NCBI GenBank assembly: GCA_030248135.1
Contig: JASANC010005440.1
Coordinates: 186,001-250,000, forward strand
Source of the DNA: Theristus sp. LFF4_11
Taxonomy: Eukaryota > Nematoda > Chromadorea > Monhysterida > Xyalidae
DNA length: 64,000 bases
Direction of reading: 5' to 3'
Part shown: one piece after another, positions 20,939 to 30,800 of the stretch
How positions within the stretch are numbered: position 1 is the stretch's first letter
How the letters are laid out: every line of letters starts with the position of its first letter
Notes under the pieces: model-generated
What the model was told of the DNA's origin: nothing
Seen by the model: the letters and a program-made list of their open reading frames with translations, nothing else
Database searches by the model: none
Program-made: the position numbers and the translations under genes

Positions 20939-21668
20939 TAGGGTTGTTAAACAAAAATGAAAATTTTTTTTTTAAAAAAAAAGTGATTAAAAAAAAAACA
21001 AAAATGCCGATTTTTTTTTTTAAAAAAAAATTCGAAAAATTTTCTTCTAATATGCTCTGAAAACCTCAATTTTGGCACAATTTTTCGAAAGTTCAACAAA
21101 AATTTTCTTTGATTATACCTCGTAAAACCTTTAGCAGTCGATTTTGGGCCGTTTTACCGACTGATTTTAGGCTTCGACAACATCTGCGATGAAGTTTTTG
21201 AGCGTCCCAAAGCTTAGCCTACCATTTCCGATGCAGATAAGGTGACGATTAGCCTCGCAGAGCGTCCGATTGTGCTCGCTGCACCGTTTGCAAGCGCTAC
21301 GTTGTCTGGTTGCTGCTTCGTGTCATGTCGTCGCGACACCATCAGAAGAATTGATCGAATTTCAAGGCGGTATGTCTTCACTTTAGCATTAGCTTAGCTG
21401 GGGACAATTAGTGACGTTTTGGAGGTCAAAACACAAGAAGAGGCATGGTGACGGTTTGGAAAAGGGGTAATTGAGGTCACCAAAACAAAATCTGCAAAGT
21501 TCCGCCATACGGGTGTCATTCGGGAGGCGCTTGCATATCATATGTGGTTCTTCGGACTCCCTGATTGATTTAGCACAACTTTGATTTTTGAAATTTTTTT
21601 TTTTTTAAAAATTTTTTTTTTTTTTTTAAAAACAAAAATGACGATTTTTGTTTTTTTTAACAACCCTA
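20939..21668. mobile_element. Non-autonomous hAT-type element, TSD GGTACACG
   Basis: TAGGGTTGTTAAACAAAAATG at the left matches TTTTTAACAACCCTA at the right. The 8-bp duplication GGTACACG lies at 20931-20938 and 21669-21676. It is nested inside the element 20246-21756. A truncated relative begins at about 23393 (and its duplicate at 25748) and was itself interrupted at TCTAATAT by a CAGTAGCG element. Confidence 0.9.
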
Positions 21669-22021
21669 GGTACACGGGTATCTGCCCGTGCACGGGCAGG
21701 ATTTTCGGCTGAGGGGGGGTGGACCCCCCCACCCCCCCCCCGCACTTTCGCTACTGTCGCTCTACTATTTTTCCGGACATTTGCAAATAAAAAAAAAAAA
21801 TTTATTTTTTCAAATTATATTATAGACAGTACCGTGGGCGAGGGGGGGGTGGGGGGGGGTACACCACCCCCAGAGCACCAGAGACCGTCGGGTGGGGGGG
21901 TGGGGGGGGCACCGTGCCACCCCCCCTAAAACCGGGCACCCCCCCATCGGACCCCCCCCCCCTCGAAAATTTGGCCGACACCCCCCCCCACCCCCATGAA
22001 ATTTTGTCTGGCTGGGCTGTA

Positions 22022-23030
22022 GGTCGATCCGGTACCGGTCGATCCGGTACGGTCGATCCGGTACCGGTCGATCCGGTACCGGTCGATCCGGTACCTGGCA
22101 ATTTTCTAGGGCGGTCGATCCGGTACCAGTACCAGGTCGATCCGGTACTCGGTCGATCCGGTACCAATTGAAATTTTCAGCTGTTTTACGGGTTTTTAGC
22201 GTTCAATTCGTTATGTTTTCGATTTTTCTTTCGTTGATTGTTGATACGATTGTTGATGATACGATAGATTTGTATACATTCTTAAAAGTGATTTTTTTGA
22301 TTTTTGATCTGAGGTTGCTTGTAATGAGTCGTTGTAGGTTCCTAATCCTAAACCTAATCCTAATCCTAAGCCAAGCCTTTTTGATAAGGTGAAAATGATC
22401 AATTTGGTTTTTGAATTTTTTTTCTTTCCTGTGTTATGGAGGAGGAGCACCGGAACTGCAGATGCAGCTGTTTTAATAATGATGCATTACGATACGATAT
22501 GAGACGACGACGACTTGCGACACTTGGTTGGTTTTGGGAATCGTCTGATTCTGAAAAAAGCAAAACAAATGTGTGTACCATATGTTTTTTTTTATTTTCT
22601 GAACTATTTTCCAGAAGAATAAAGCTCCAAGACAGTGAAAATTTGCAAAATTATCAGCTCAGCAAGAAAAGGAGAACAAAATAAAATTATGAAGACTGAT
22701 TCGGTTCTCTTTTGGAGTTGAGGAAAAATGTCTGCTGTTTTTATTTTCATATTTCCCGCGAAAAAACCTGCGGTAAAATGTTTCAGACATCAGATAAAAT
22801 GAGAGAAACGAAGAAAAATGGAAAACAAATCAGAAACAAATTGAATTGAATGCTAAAACAGTTGAAAATTTCAATTGGTACCGGATCGACCGAGTACCGG
22901 ATCGACCTGGTACCGGATCGACCTGGTACCGGATCGACCGCCCTAGAAAATTGCCAGGTACCGGATCGACCGGTACCGGATCGACCGGTACCGGATCGAC
23001 CGTACCGGATCGACCGGTACCGGATCGACC
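22022..23030. mobile_element. Foldback element with palindromic 15-bp minisatellite arms (unit A)
   Basis: The left arm has repeated GGTCGATCCGGTACC units plus CTGGCAATTTTCTAGGGC and CAATTGAAATTTTCAGCTG. The right arm (about 22800-23030) carries the same blocks in reverse complement, so about 200 bp can pair around a ~560-bp centre. The centre contains the TTAGGA-array core also seen at 20327. It resembles foldback transposons; terminal duplications are not evident. Confidence 0.75.
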
Positions 23031-23492
23031 GCATGCCGTCTGGCGGAGACCCCCCCCCCCAAAATTTTCCGTACACACTAAATTTTTTTTCGAAAATCAT
23101 GATTTTTTGTCTATAAAGTCCATAATATAAGCTGAATATATGATAACTTGACCATCGTCATTGTAATTTCAACGATTTTGCAGCAAAATTTAGCGTTTTT
23201 CCTTCAAAATTTAAGCGAAAAATTATCATGGGGGGGTGGGGGGGTTGGACCCCCCCCTCACTTTTTGGTCGGCACCCCCCCCCACGGCACCATACCCCCC
23301 CCCTTCGAAAATTGTTTTGGGCCCACGGTACTGATTATAGAGCGTATTTTATTTTACGCTTTTTGAATAAAGTAGGCAAACCGGTTGTTACTAGGGTTGT
23401 TAAACAAAAATCAAAAAAATTTAAATAAAGTGATTAAAAACAAAATAAAAATGCCGATTTTTTTTTAAATTCGAAAAATTTTCCTCTAATAT

Positions 23493-24024
23493 CAGTAGCG
23501 AAAGCGGGACCTTGGGTGAGGGGGGGGTGTTTGCCAAATTTTAGAGGGGGGGGTCAGGTGCCTTCTCGGTGAGGGGGGGGGGTGCACGGGCAGCAAATTT
23601 TCCTGAGGGGGGTGCACTGGCAGAAAAATTTCGTGAGGGGGGTGCACGGGATCGCACGGGTAATACCAAATTTTTGTCTTAGAAAAACACAGAAATTTTT
23701 GTAAAATACAGAATATTTTGTGCAAACAAGCTGCTTGTTTGGTCAGAAACAACAAAATCTATGCAGGGACAGACACAAACGTCAAGAAAAATGCAAAAAT
23801 TACGGTATTTTTTGAAAAAAAATTGAGATGAGATTGACCACCGTGAGGGGGGGGGTGCGATCCCGTGTTTTCTCGCGGGGGGGGGGGGGGTGGGGGGGGG
23901 GGAGAACACCAGACGAGGGAAAGAGGGGGAGGGGGGGAACCCGGGTATATGCCCGTGCACGGCCAGGATTTTCGGCTGTGGGGGGGGGGTGGACCCCCCC
24001 CACCCCCCCGCACTTTCGCTACTG
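23493..24024. mobile_element. hAT-type CAGTAGCG family copy, rearranged flank
   Basis: CAGTAGCGAAAGCGGGACC starts after TCTAATAT, and the right end is CTTTCGCTACTG. The right flank is TCGCTCTA, not TCTAATAT. The two ends therefore no longer share a target duplication, as expected if recombination between family copies made the tandem duplication. Confidence 0.75.
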
Positions 24025-24292
24025 TCGCTCTACTATTTTTCCGGACATTTGCAAATCAAAAAAAATAATTTATTTTTTCAAATTATATTATAGACAGTAC
24101 CGTGGGCGAGGGGGGGGGGGGGGTACACCACCCCCAGAGCACCAGAGACCGTCGGGTGGGGGGGGGGGGGGGGGGCACCGTGCCACCCCCCTAAAACCGG
24201 GCACCCCCCCCCCCCCATCGGCCCCCCCCCCCTCGAAAATTTGGCCGACACCCCCCCACACCCCCCATGAAATTTTGTCTGGCTGGGCTGTA

Positions 24293-25299
24293 GGTCGATC
24301 CGGTACCGGTCGATCCGGTACGGTCGATCCGGTACCGGTCGATCCGGTACCGGTCGATCCGGTACCTGGCAATTTTCTAGGGCGGTCGATCCGGTACCAG
24401 TACCAGGTCGATCCGGTACTCGGTCGATCCGGTACCAATTGAAATTTTCAGCTGTTTTACGGGTTTTTAGCGTTCAATTCGTTATGTTTTCGATTTTTCT
24501 TTCGTTGATTGTTGATACGATTGTTGATGATACGATAGATTTGTATACATTCTTAAAAGTGATTTTTTTGATTTTTGATCTGAGGTTGCTTGTAATGAGT
24601 CGTTGTAGGTTCCTAATCCTAAACCTAATCCTAATCCTAAGCCAAGCCTTTTTGATAAGGTGAAAATGATCAATTTGGTTTTTGAATTTTTTTCTTTCCT
24701 GTGTTATGGAGGAGGAGCACCGGAACTGCAGATGCAGCTGTTTTAATAATGATGCATTACGATACGATATGAGACGACGACGACTTGCGACACCTGGTTG
24801 GTTTTGGGAATCGTCTGATTCTGAAAAAAGCAAAACAAATGTGTGTACCATATGTTTTTTTATTTTCTGAACTATTTTCCAGAAGAATAAAGCTCCAAGA
24901 CAGTGAAAATTTGCAAAATTATCAGCTCAGCAAGAAAAGGAGAACAAAATAAAATTATGAAGACTGATTCGGTTCTCTTTTGGAGTTGAGGAAAAATGTC
25001 TGTTGTTTTTATTTTCATATTTCCCGCGAAAAAACCTGCGGTAAAATGTTTCAGACATCAGATAAAATGAGAGAAACGAAGAAAAATGGAAAACAAATCA
25101 GAAACAAATTGAATTGAATGCTAAAACAGTTGAAAATTTCAATTGGTACCGGATCGACCGAGTACCGGATCGACCTGGTACCGGATCGACCTGGTACCGG
25201 ATCGACCGCCCTAGAAAATTGCCAGGTACCGGATCGACCGGTACCGGATCGACCGGTACCGGATCGACCGTACCGGATCGACCGGTACCGGATCGACCG
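24293..25299. mobile_element. Foldback element with minisatellite arms (unit B)
   Basis: Duplicate of the foldback structure at 22022-23030, with the same GGTCGATCCGGTACC arms and central TTAGGA core. Confidence 0.75.
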
Positions 25300-25848
25300 C
25301 ATGCCGTCTGGCGGAGACCCCCCCCCCCCCAAAATTTTCCGTACACACTAAATTTTTTTTCGAAAATCATGATTTTTTGTCTATAAAGTCCATAATATAA
25401 GCTGAATATATGATAACTTGACCATCTTCATTGTAATTTCAACGATTTTGCAGCAAAATTTAGCGTTTTTCCTTCAAAATTTAAGCGAAAAATTATCATG
25501 GGGGGGTGGGGGGGTGGACCCCCCCACACAAAATTTTGAAAAAACGCACCCCCCCCCATGGGACCCCCATGGGGGGGGTCCCACGTTACCATAGGTTGGA
25601 CCCCCCCCCTCACTTTTTGGTCGGCACCCCCCCCCCCCACGGCACCATACCCCCCCCCTTCGAAAATTGTTTTGGGCCCACGGTACTGATTATAGAGCGT
25701 ATTTTATTTTACGCTTTTTGAATAAAGTAGGCAAACCGGTTGTTACTAGGGTTGTTAAACAAAAATCAAAAAAAATTTAAAAAAAGTGATTAAAAACAAA
25801 ATAAAAATGCCGATTTTTTTTTAAATTCGAAAAATTTTCCTCTAATAT

Positions 25849-26231
25849 CAGTAGCGAAAGCGGGACCTTGGGTGAGGGGGGGGGTGTTTGCCAAATTTTA
25901 GAGGGGGGGTCAGGTGCCTTCTCGGTGAGGGGGGGGTGCACGGGCAGCAAATTTTCCTGAGGGGGGTGCACTGGCAGAAAAATTTCGTGAGGGGGGGGGT
26001 GCACGGGATCGCACGGGTAATACCAAATTTTTGTCTTAGAAAAACACAGAAATTTTTGTAAAATACAGAATATTTTGTGCAAACAAGCTGCTTGTTTGGT
26101 CAGAAACAACAAAATCTATGCAGGGACAGACACAAACGTCAAGAAAAATGCAAAAATTACGATATTTTTGAAAAAAAAATTGAGATGAGATTGACCACCG
26201 TGAGGGGGGGGGGTGCGATCCCGTGTTTTCT
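25849..26231. mobile_element. Truncated CAGTAGCG hAT-type copy
   Basis: The left end CAGTAGCGAAAGCGGGACC follows TCTAATAT exactly as in unit A, but the copy breaks off at 26231 without the CTACTG terminus. Confidence 0.75.
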
Positions 26232-26284
26232 TCGTGTGATCCCATACCCCCCCCCCTTCGAAATTTTTTTGGGCCCACGGTACT

Positions 26285-27150
26285 GCCCCCCCCCAAAATT
26301 TTCCAGCTATTCTGGAAAATTTGCTCCAGCTATCTATATCGCCCCCCCCCCTCCCAACTAGAGATGTCAAGAAAAAAAAAATTTTCTATTTTTTTTCTTA
26401 AAAAAAAAAAAAATTTTTTTTTAAAAATTTTTTTTTTTAAAAATGAAAGTTGTTCAGAATTTTTCAGGGAGTCCGAATATCACCATCTGAGGAGCCACCG
26501 ACTTACCATATGACCCCCACTCATATGGGAGGAGGGTGAAAATTTCAGACTTGGTTTCGGCGACCCCATTTTCCCACCGACGACATCACGTCTCGTGTTT
26601 TGCCTCTCAATTCACCTCAAATAACATGGAAACAAGTTCCACAACAAACCGGTGTGATCACGCTGACGACACGAGGCGAAACAGCAACGAGCAACCAACG
26701 AAGTTACGCTTGCAGTGGCAGACAGTGCAATTTCCACCTTTCGAGATCCTGAAAAACGATGCGTAAATGTGAGTTCTCTGCTTCTATCTCACCTTAGCGA
26801 CATCGGAATTTGTTGAACTAGCCTTTGCGACGCTCAAGTACTTCAATGCGCGAGTCGATCATCACTCACCAAGGCTGAAAACAGTCGATAAATCAATCCA
26901 GAATACCACCTGCAGCGTTGAAGACTAAGTGACAAGGTAAAGTCAAAGAAAATTTTTGTTGAACTTTCGAAAAATTATGCCAAAAACGGCATTTTCAGGG
27001 CACATTAAAGAAAAAATTTCAAAAATTTTTAATAAAAAAATAAAAAAAAAATGCTCATTTTTTTTACTTTTTTTTTTAAAAAAAAATTTAAAAAATTTTT
27101 TTTTTTGACCCTTACATCTCTACTCCCAACCCCGCTCTGGAACAACTATG
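26285..27150 (-). mobile_element. CATAGTTG hAT-type MITE, inverted copy, split by another element
   Basis: Outer pieces 26285-26358 and 27123-27150 read, in reverse complement, CATAGTTGTTCCAGAGC, GGGGTTGGGAG, ATATAGATAGCTGGAGC and AAAATTTTGGGGG, which are the features of the intact copies at 27230 and 52915. The centre is the 764-bp insertion 26359-27122. The other terminus is lost, so no duplication can be tested. Confidence 0.75.
26359..27122. mobile_element. Non-autonomous hAT-type element, TSD CTCCCAAC
   Basis: Ends TAGAGATGT and ACATCTCTA; exact 8-bp duplication CTCCCAAC at 26351-26358 and 27123-27130. Long A/T runs occupy both subterminal regions. The unique middle (about 26520-26940) shares a short relic block with 21190-21300 (compare TTGAGCGTC / GACGCTCAA and CCGATG). 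No open transposase. Confidence 0.88.
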
Positions 27151-27229
27151 AGAGGGACGGAGGGTTCGATTTTTTTTGTGTGTTTTCAATTTTTTTTTGT
27201 ATCACAGCCAATTTTGACGGACTGCCGTA

Positions 27230-27703
27230 CATAGTTGTTCCAGAGCCGAGGGGTTGGGGGGGGCCGATATAGATAGCTGGAACAAATTTTCTAGACAGAT
27301 AGATAGCTGGAAAATTTTGGGGGGGGGCGCGGGGGGGGCCATGTGACTTTGGGGGGGGCCGGTCAAAATTTTGAAATTTGATAGATAGACAGCTAAAACG
27401 CTAAAAAGCTGTAAAAACAGCAAAATAATGCTAAAAATACACTAAAAATCAAGTATAAACGCGTATTTTACCTAAAATTAGCGAAATTTTCAAGAATTAC
27501 GAGCAAAAATGGTAAATTTTGGTCAAAAATTGACTCATTTTATGTCTTCGAAGACAAAAATTTTCAGATAGATAGCTGGCTGAAAATTTTTTTTAGATAG
27601 ATAATTGCTGAGCCGAAAAAACCTGTCTGATAGAGATAGATTCGAAAATTTTTTGGGGGGGGGCCGGCCCCCCCCCCCCCCCCCCCCCCCTAGAACAACT
27701 ATG
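27230..27703. mobile_element. CATAGTTG hAT-type MITE, TSD CTGCCGTA
   Basis: Starts CATAGTTGTTCCAG and ends CTAGAACAACTATG; 8-bp duplication CTGCCGTA at 27222-27229 and 27704-27711. The 474-bp body has GATAGATAGCTGG words and a G-run / C-run pair near the right end. About 90% similar by eye to the copy at 52915. It ends 128 bp before the NCoR start codon, within the presumed promoter or 5' UTR. Confidence 0.93.
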
Positions 27704-27831
27704 CTGCCGTAATAAATTCCATTGATTGATTGATTGATTGAAATTTCACTCAAGCTCAGAGCTCAGTCGAATCAAAACTTCTCGAGGTTATTGTTCGCGT
27801 CCGTCGTCCGTCATATCGGACGGAATCGGAA

Positions 27832-30800
27832 ATGTTCAACAACAGCGGCATCGTGCCGCCGTCGGGTGGAGGAGGTGGGGGGCGGCGGCTGGCGACGTCG
27901 GCCTCGGTCGCTCCAAGCGCTGCTGGTTCAGGATCGGGATCCAGCAGACAGTCGATGTCGCAATCTGCTGCCGCTGCTGCAGCGCAATCGAATTTTGTGC
28001 CGCCGACGTCGGCGATGTTTCCGGTTGGTTTGTTCTTCTGTTCAGATTGCAGAGATAAATAAACAAAAAATTATGTGGAACATTTGGTGATGCGATGCGG
28101 ATGCCAACTAATGATTTGGTGATGGATCATGGACGTATAAAAGTTATTTATTGGTTTTGTCTGAGATGGATGGTTTTTGCTTTCAATGGTTTTTGCATTT
28201 GCTTTCATTTCGCGAACGTATTTGTCTTGGGTGGCCCCGAAAAGCGCGCGCCATAGCTGTTCCAAGGAGAGGGGGACTTCAAATCTGAGAAGTTTTTGGC
28301 TCCGCTATTATTATCCATCTAAAAAATGCTCAGCCAGCCATTTATTTGAAAATTGTCGAAAACATGAAATAGGTTCTGCAAATTTCTTTAATTTATGCCA
28401 AATATGCATTTGTCCTTAGTTTTTGAGCGTTTTAAAAAAACATAATTTAGATGTTTTTACTCCTTTTTATGTTTTTGCTTCAACTTTTTGACGCGAAATT
28501 GGCTTCAAAAATATTCAAAAACCCGCAGACATTCATGATGACACCGACTGGCGGTCAATTCACGTATCCGGGCATGATGCAGCAGTCGCGACAGGTCGAC
28601 TCGTCGCAGGTTTGTGCGGAAAACAAAACTCGTCGCAGGTTTCGGTTTCACATTCACACAACCAACTGTCATGCGTTGTTGTGTTCTCTGGCGTTAACAA
28701 CAAGAGTTGATAGTGAATTGGAGTATTGTTTTTTTTCAGTTGGTAATTTGGAGGGGTATTATTTTTTGCAAAAAATTGCAATTCTCAGCTGGGTGCCTCC
28801 GAGGTGAATTTCCACCGTCGTCGCTCGCTCATGTCCGACTTCATGCACAGCAGCAGTGCTGGCGCAGCGCAGATGTCGCCGATATCAATCGGTAAAGGGA
28901 AAACTACAGTTTTTTTTCTTGTGGTTTTAGTTGCGCCATTGCGGAGAGGTGTTGCACGAATTTGGCGTCAGCCAGGGCCAGGCTGCGCGTGAGGCAGCGT
29001 TTTTAGCTACAAAAACCAAAGGCGTATGCATCCACCTGGCTGCAAATTTTTAGGTGTACGTGGACATAAAACTGTAGAAATCGACCGTTTGACACATAGG
29101 GGTGGGTCGGTATAAAAAACGTTTTTTTTCGGTATAAAAAACGGTATAAAAAATGGTTTTTTATACCAGCGCCAAAAAATGGCCAAAATAAATTACCGAT
29201 ATTTTACCGCGTAAATTTTGGTTTTTTTCCGGTTTTTTATACCGCCGAAGGACCCAAATTTCAATTTTTGAAATCACTCAAAATGCACTGTATTCCGCAT
29301 ATCCATTTCAATTTTCATTTTCGCCACTTCATAACTTGATGTTCCGGAGAACACAATTCACGCTCTTGGTATAAATAAAGCACCCTGAGACCCGTGTCAA
29401 GTGTTGCTGGCAACAGCACGGAATCGTTGCTGTCAAACTGCGACAGCACGGATTCGCAGTCCCCGTCGACAGCGTCAGCTGCTGCCACTGAGAACATTGC
29501 TGCGCTTGCATCGGCAAATTGTGTGGACAGCTCTGATGACGATTTCACTGATGATGATGGTGACGGCTGCATTGATGATACTCATGATGATGATGACGAA
29601 TAGACAAAAATCGGGTGAATTGCTAATATTTATTCAGTCAAATTTCCTGAAATTTTGTGTCTTTGAACTCGGAAATTGCTCAAAGTTTTGTTGGTGATGT
29701 CGTCGTGCTGTTGTACTGGTGATAGTGACCCGAATCTCCATCTGATTTTTTGCTCTTTCAATTTTGTTCTTGGTTCACTTCTTTCGTCTGTGCGGGTTCG
29801 TGATTCTTTTTGTCTTTCGGTGATATTTTATTTAGAAACGCGGTGAAATTGTTGTGCAGTTACATATCTCTCGATCGTGTCAGTTCAATTGATTTGCATG
29901 TATCACATTCCTTGCTGTTTCAAATATCAATCTGTCTTGCGTTAGTTTTTTTTGTTTTAAACTCGCATCTGATAATTTTTCTGATGCTGCATTCTCTCTA
30001 AGCGCCACCGATACAAATAAAATCAAGATTGGAATACGTTTCCATTGAAACACATACAGTTTCTGGCTAGAATTGTGGTCTTTTACTCATTATTCAGCGG
30101 TTTGCGTAAAATCAGAGTACCAGAAATTGTCGCAATCACAAGATTCTTCAAATACTGGGTCGGTAAAAAAACCGGGTATAAAGAACCGGACGCGGTATAA
30201 AAAACCGTTTTATATACATGGATTTGAAAAAAAACGTTTTTTACCACCCCTATGACACAACGGTTTTCCATTCATTATCAAATTCGGTCATTCAGTTTTC
30301 TTGTCGATCTTAATTGTTATCATGGTTTCCACGATTAAAATTCGGCGTTTCCGCATTTCATTCTTTAATATTCGGCTTTACGCTTTTTCCCACAGACGTC
30401 AGCAGTCGGCGAGCGACGGGCGACGCGCACAGCAGCACGCGACCGACGATGCAGGCGTCCGACTCGCATCGGGTGAGTCTGACTGTGCACGCGTGTCGAG
30501 AGTTGAGCTTTTTTTTGCATTTTTGAATGTTCACAAGCTGATTGGCTGCGTTGAGTTGAAAAGAGCATTCGATTTGAATTGGAAAGTCGTGAACACACAC
30601 GCATTCGAGGAGAGGCTCGGCGCTGTTCTCGGGTGTTGGTGTGTTCGTATTTTTTTTCGGAGAACATTCCATCCATCCATTTTCCGTTTTATTTCGCGAA
30701 AAAGCAAGGAAACTCTGATATAAAACTGTGTGAATAACGTGTAATTCGGAGACCGAAACATGACGTAGTGTCGGTCCGACACATCCGAATAGATCGGCTA

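Larger units (their letters stand above)
20246..21756. mobile_element. hAT-type element, TSD TCGCTCTA, itself hosting two insertions
   Basis: The ends are CAGTAGCGAAAGCGGG and, on the other strand, CAGTAGCGAAAGTGCGGG. The 8-bp duplication TCGCTCTA lies at 20238-20245 and 21757-21764. The interior carries G-tracts alternating with TGCACGGG. Two later insertions sit inside: 20327-20550 (10-bp flanking repeat CTTCTCGGTG) and 20939-21668 (8-bp repeat GGTACACG). Shorter uninterrupted copies of this family lie at 23493 and 25849. No transposase frame is visible. Confidence 0.9.
21757..24024. repeat. Tandem segmental duplication, unit A (2268 bp)
   Basis: Unit A starts TCGCTCTACTATTTTTCCGG directly after the hAT element ending at 21756, and ends with the CTTTCGCTACTG terminus of a second hAT copy. 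The next base restarts the same sequence as unit B. The two units differ by few substitutions (e.g. 22520 versus 24793), homopolymer lengths and one block of about 80-90 bp present only in B, so the duplication is recent. An assembly error in this repetitive region cannot be excluded. Confidence 0.9.
24025..26231. repeat. Tandem segmental duplication, unit B (truncated)
   Basis: Near-identical to unit A from TCGCTCTACTATTTTTCCGG up to CCGTGTTTTCT at 26231, where similarity stops abruptly at TCGTGTGATCCC. An additional C/G-tract palindromic block lies at about 25515-25605. Confidence 0.9.
19744..27831. other. Divergent intergenic region with nested transposons
   Basis: This lies between the PPTC7 start (-) and the NCoR start (+), and so should hold both promoters. 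From 20246 to 27703 it is almost entirely nested, partly duplicated mobile sequence with long G/C homopolymer runs. Unique sequence remains at about 19744-20237 next to PPTC7 and 27712-27831 next to NCoR. I see no convincing TATA box. The reading frames in this area are products of simple repeats and are not called as genes. Confidence 0.75.

Noticed and set aside
21820..24438. Pro/Gly-rich open frames in the G/C-run region
   Set aside because: Products of C and G homopolymers; frames differ between the duplicated units because of run-length changes.
22846..25386. Open frames giving GTGSTGTGST / VPDRPVPDRP repeats in both strands
   Set aside because: They are translations of the GGTACCGGATCGACC minisatellite; every phase gives a repeat, and no start context or similarity supports a protein.
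29394..29603. Asp/Ser-rich small ORF inside the 29097 element
   Set aside because: Made of GATGAT repeats; no hAT dimerisation or zinc-finger signature, so not called a transposase.
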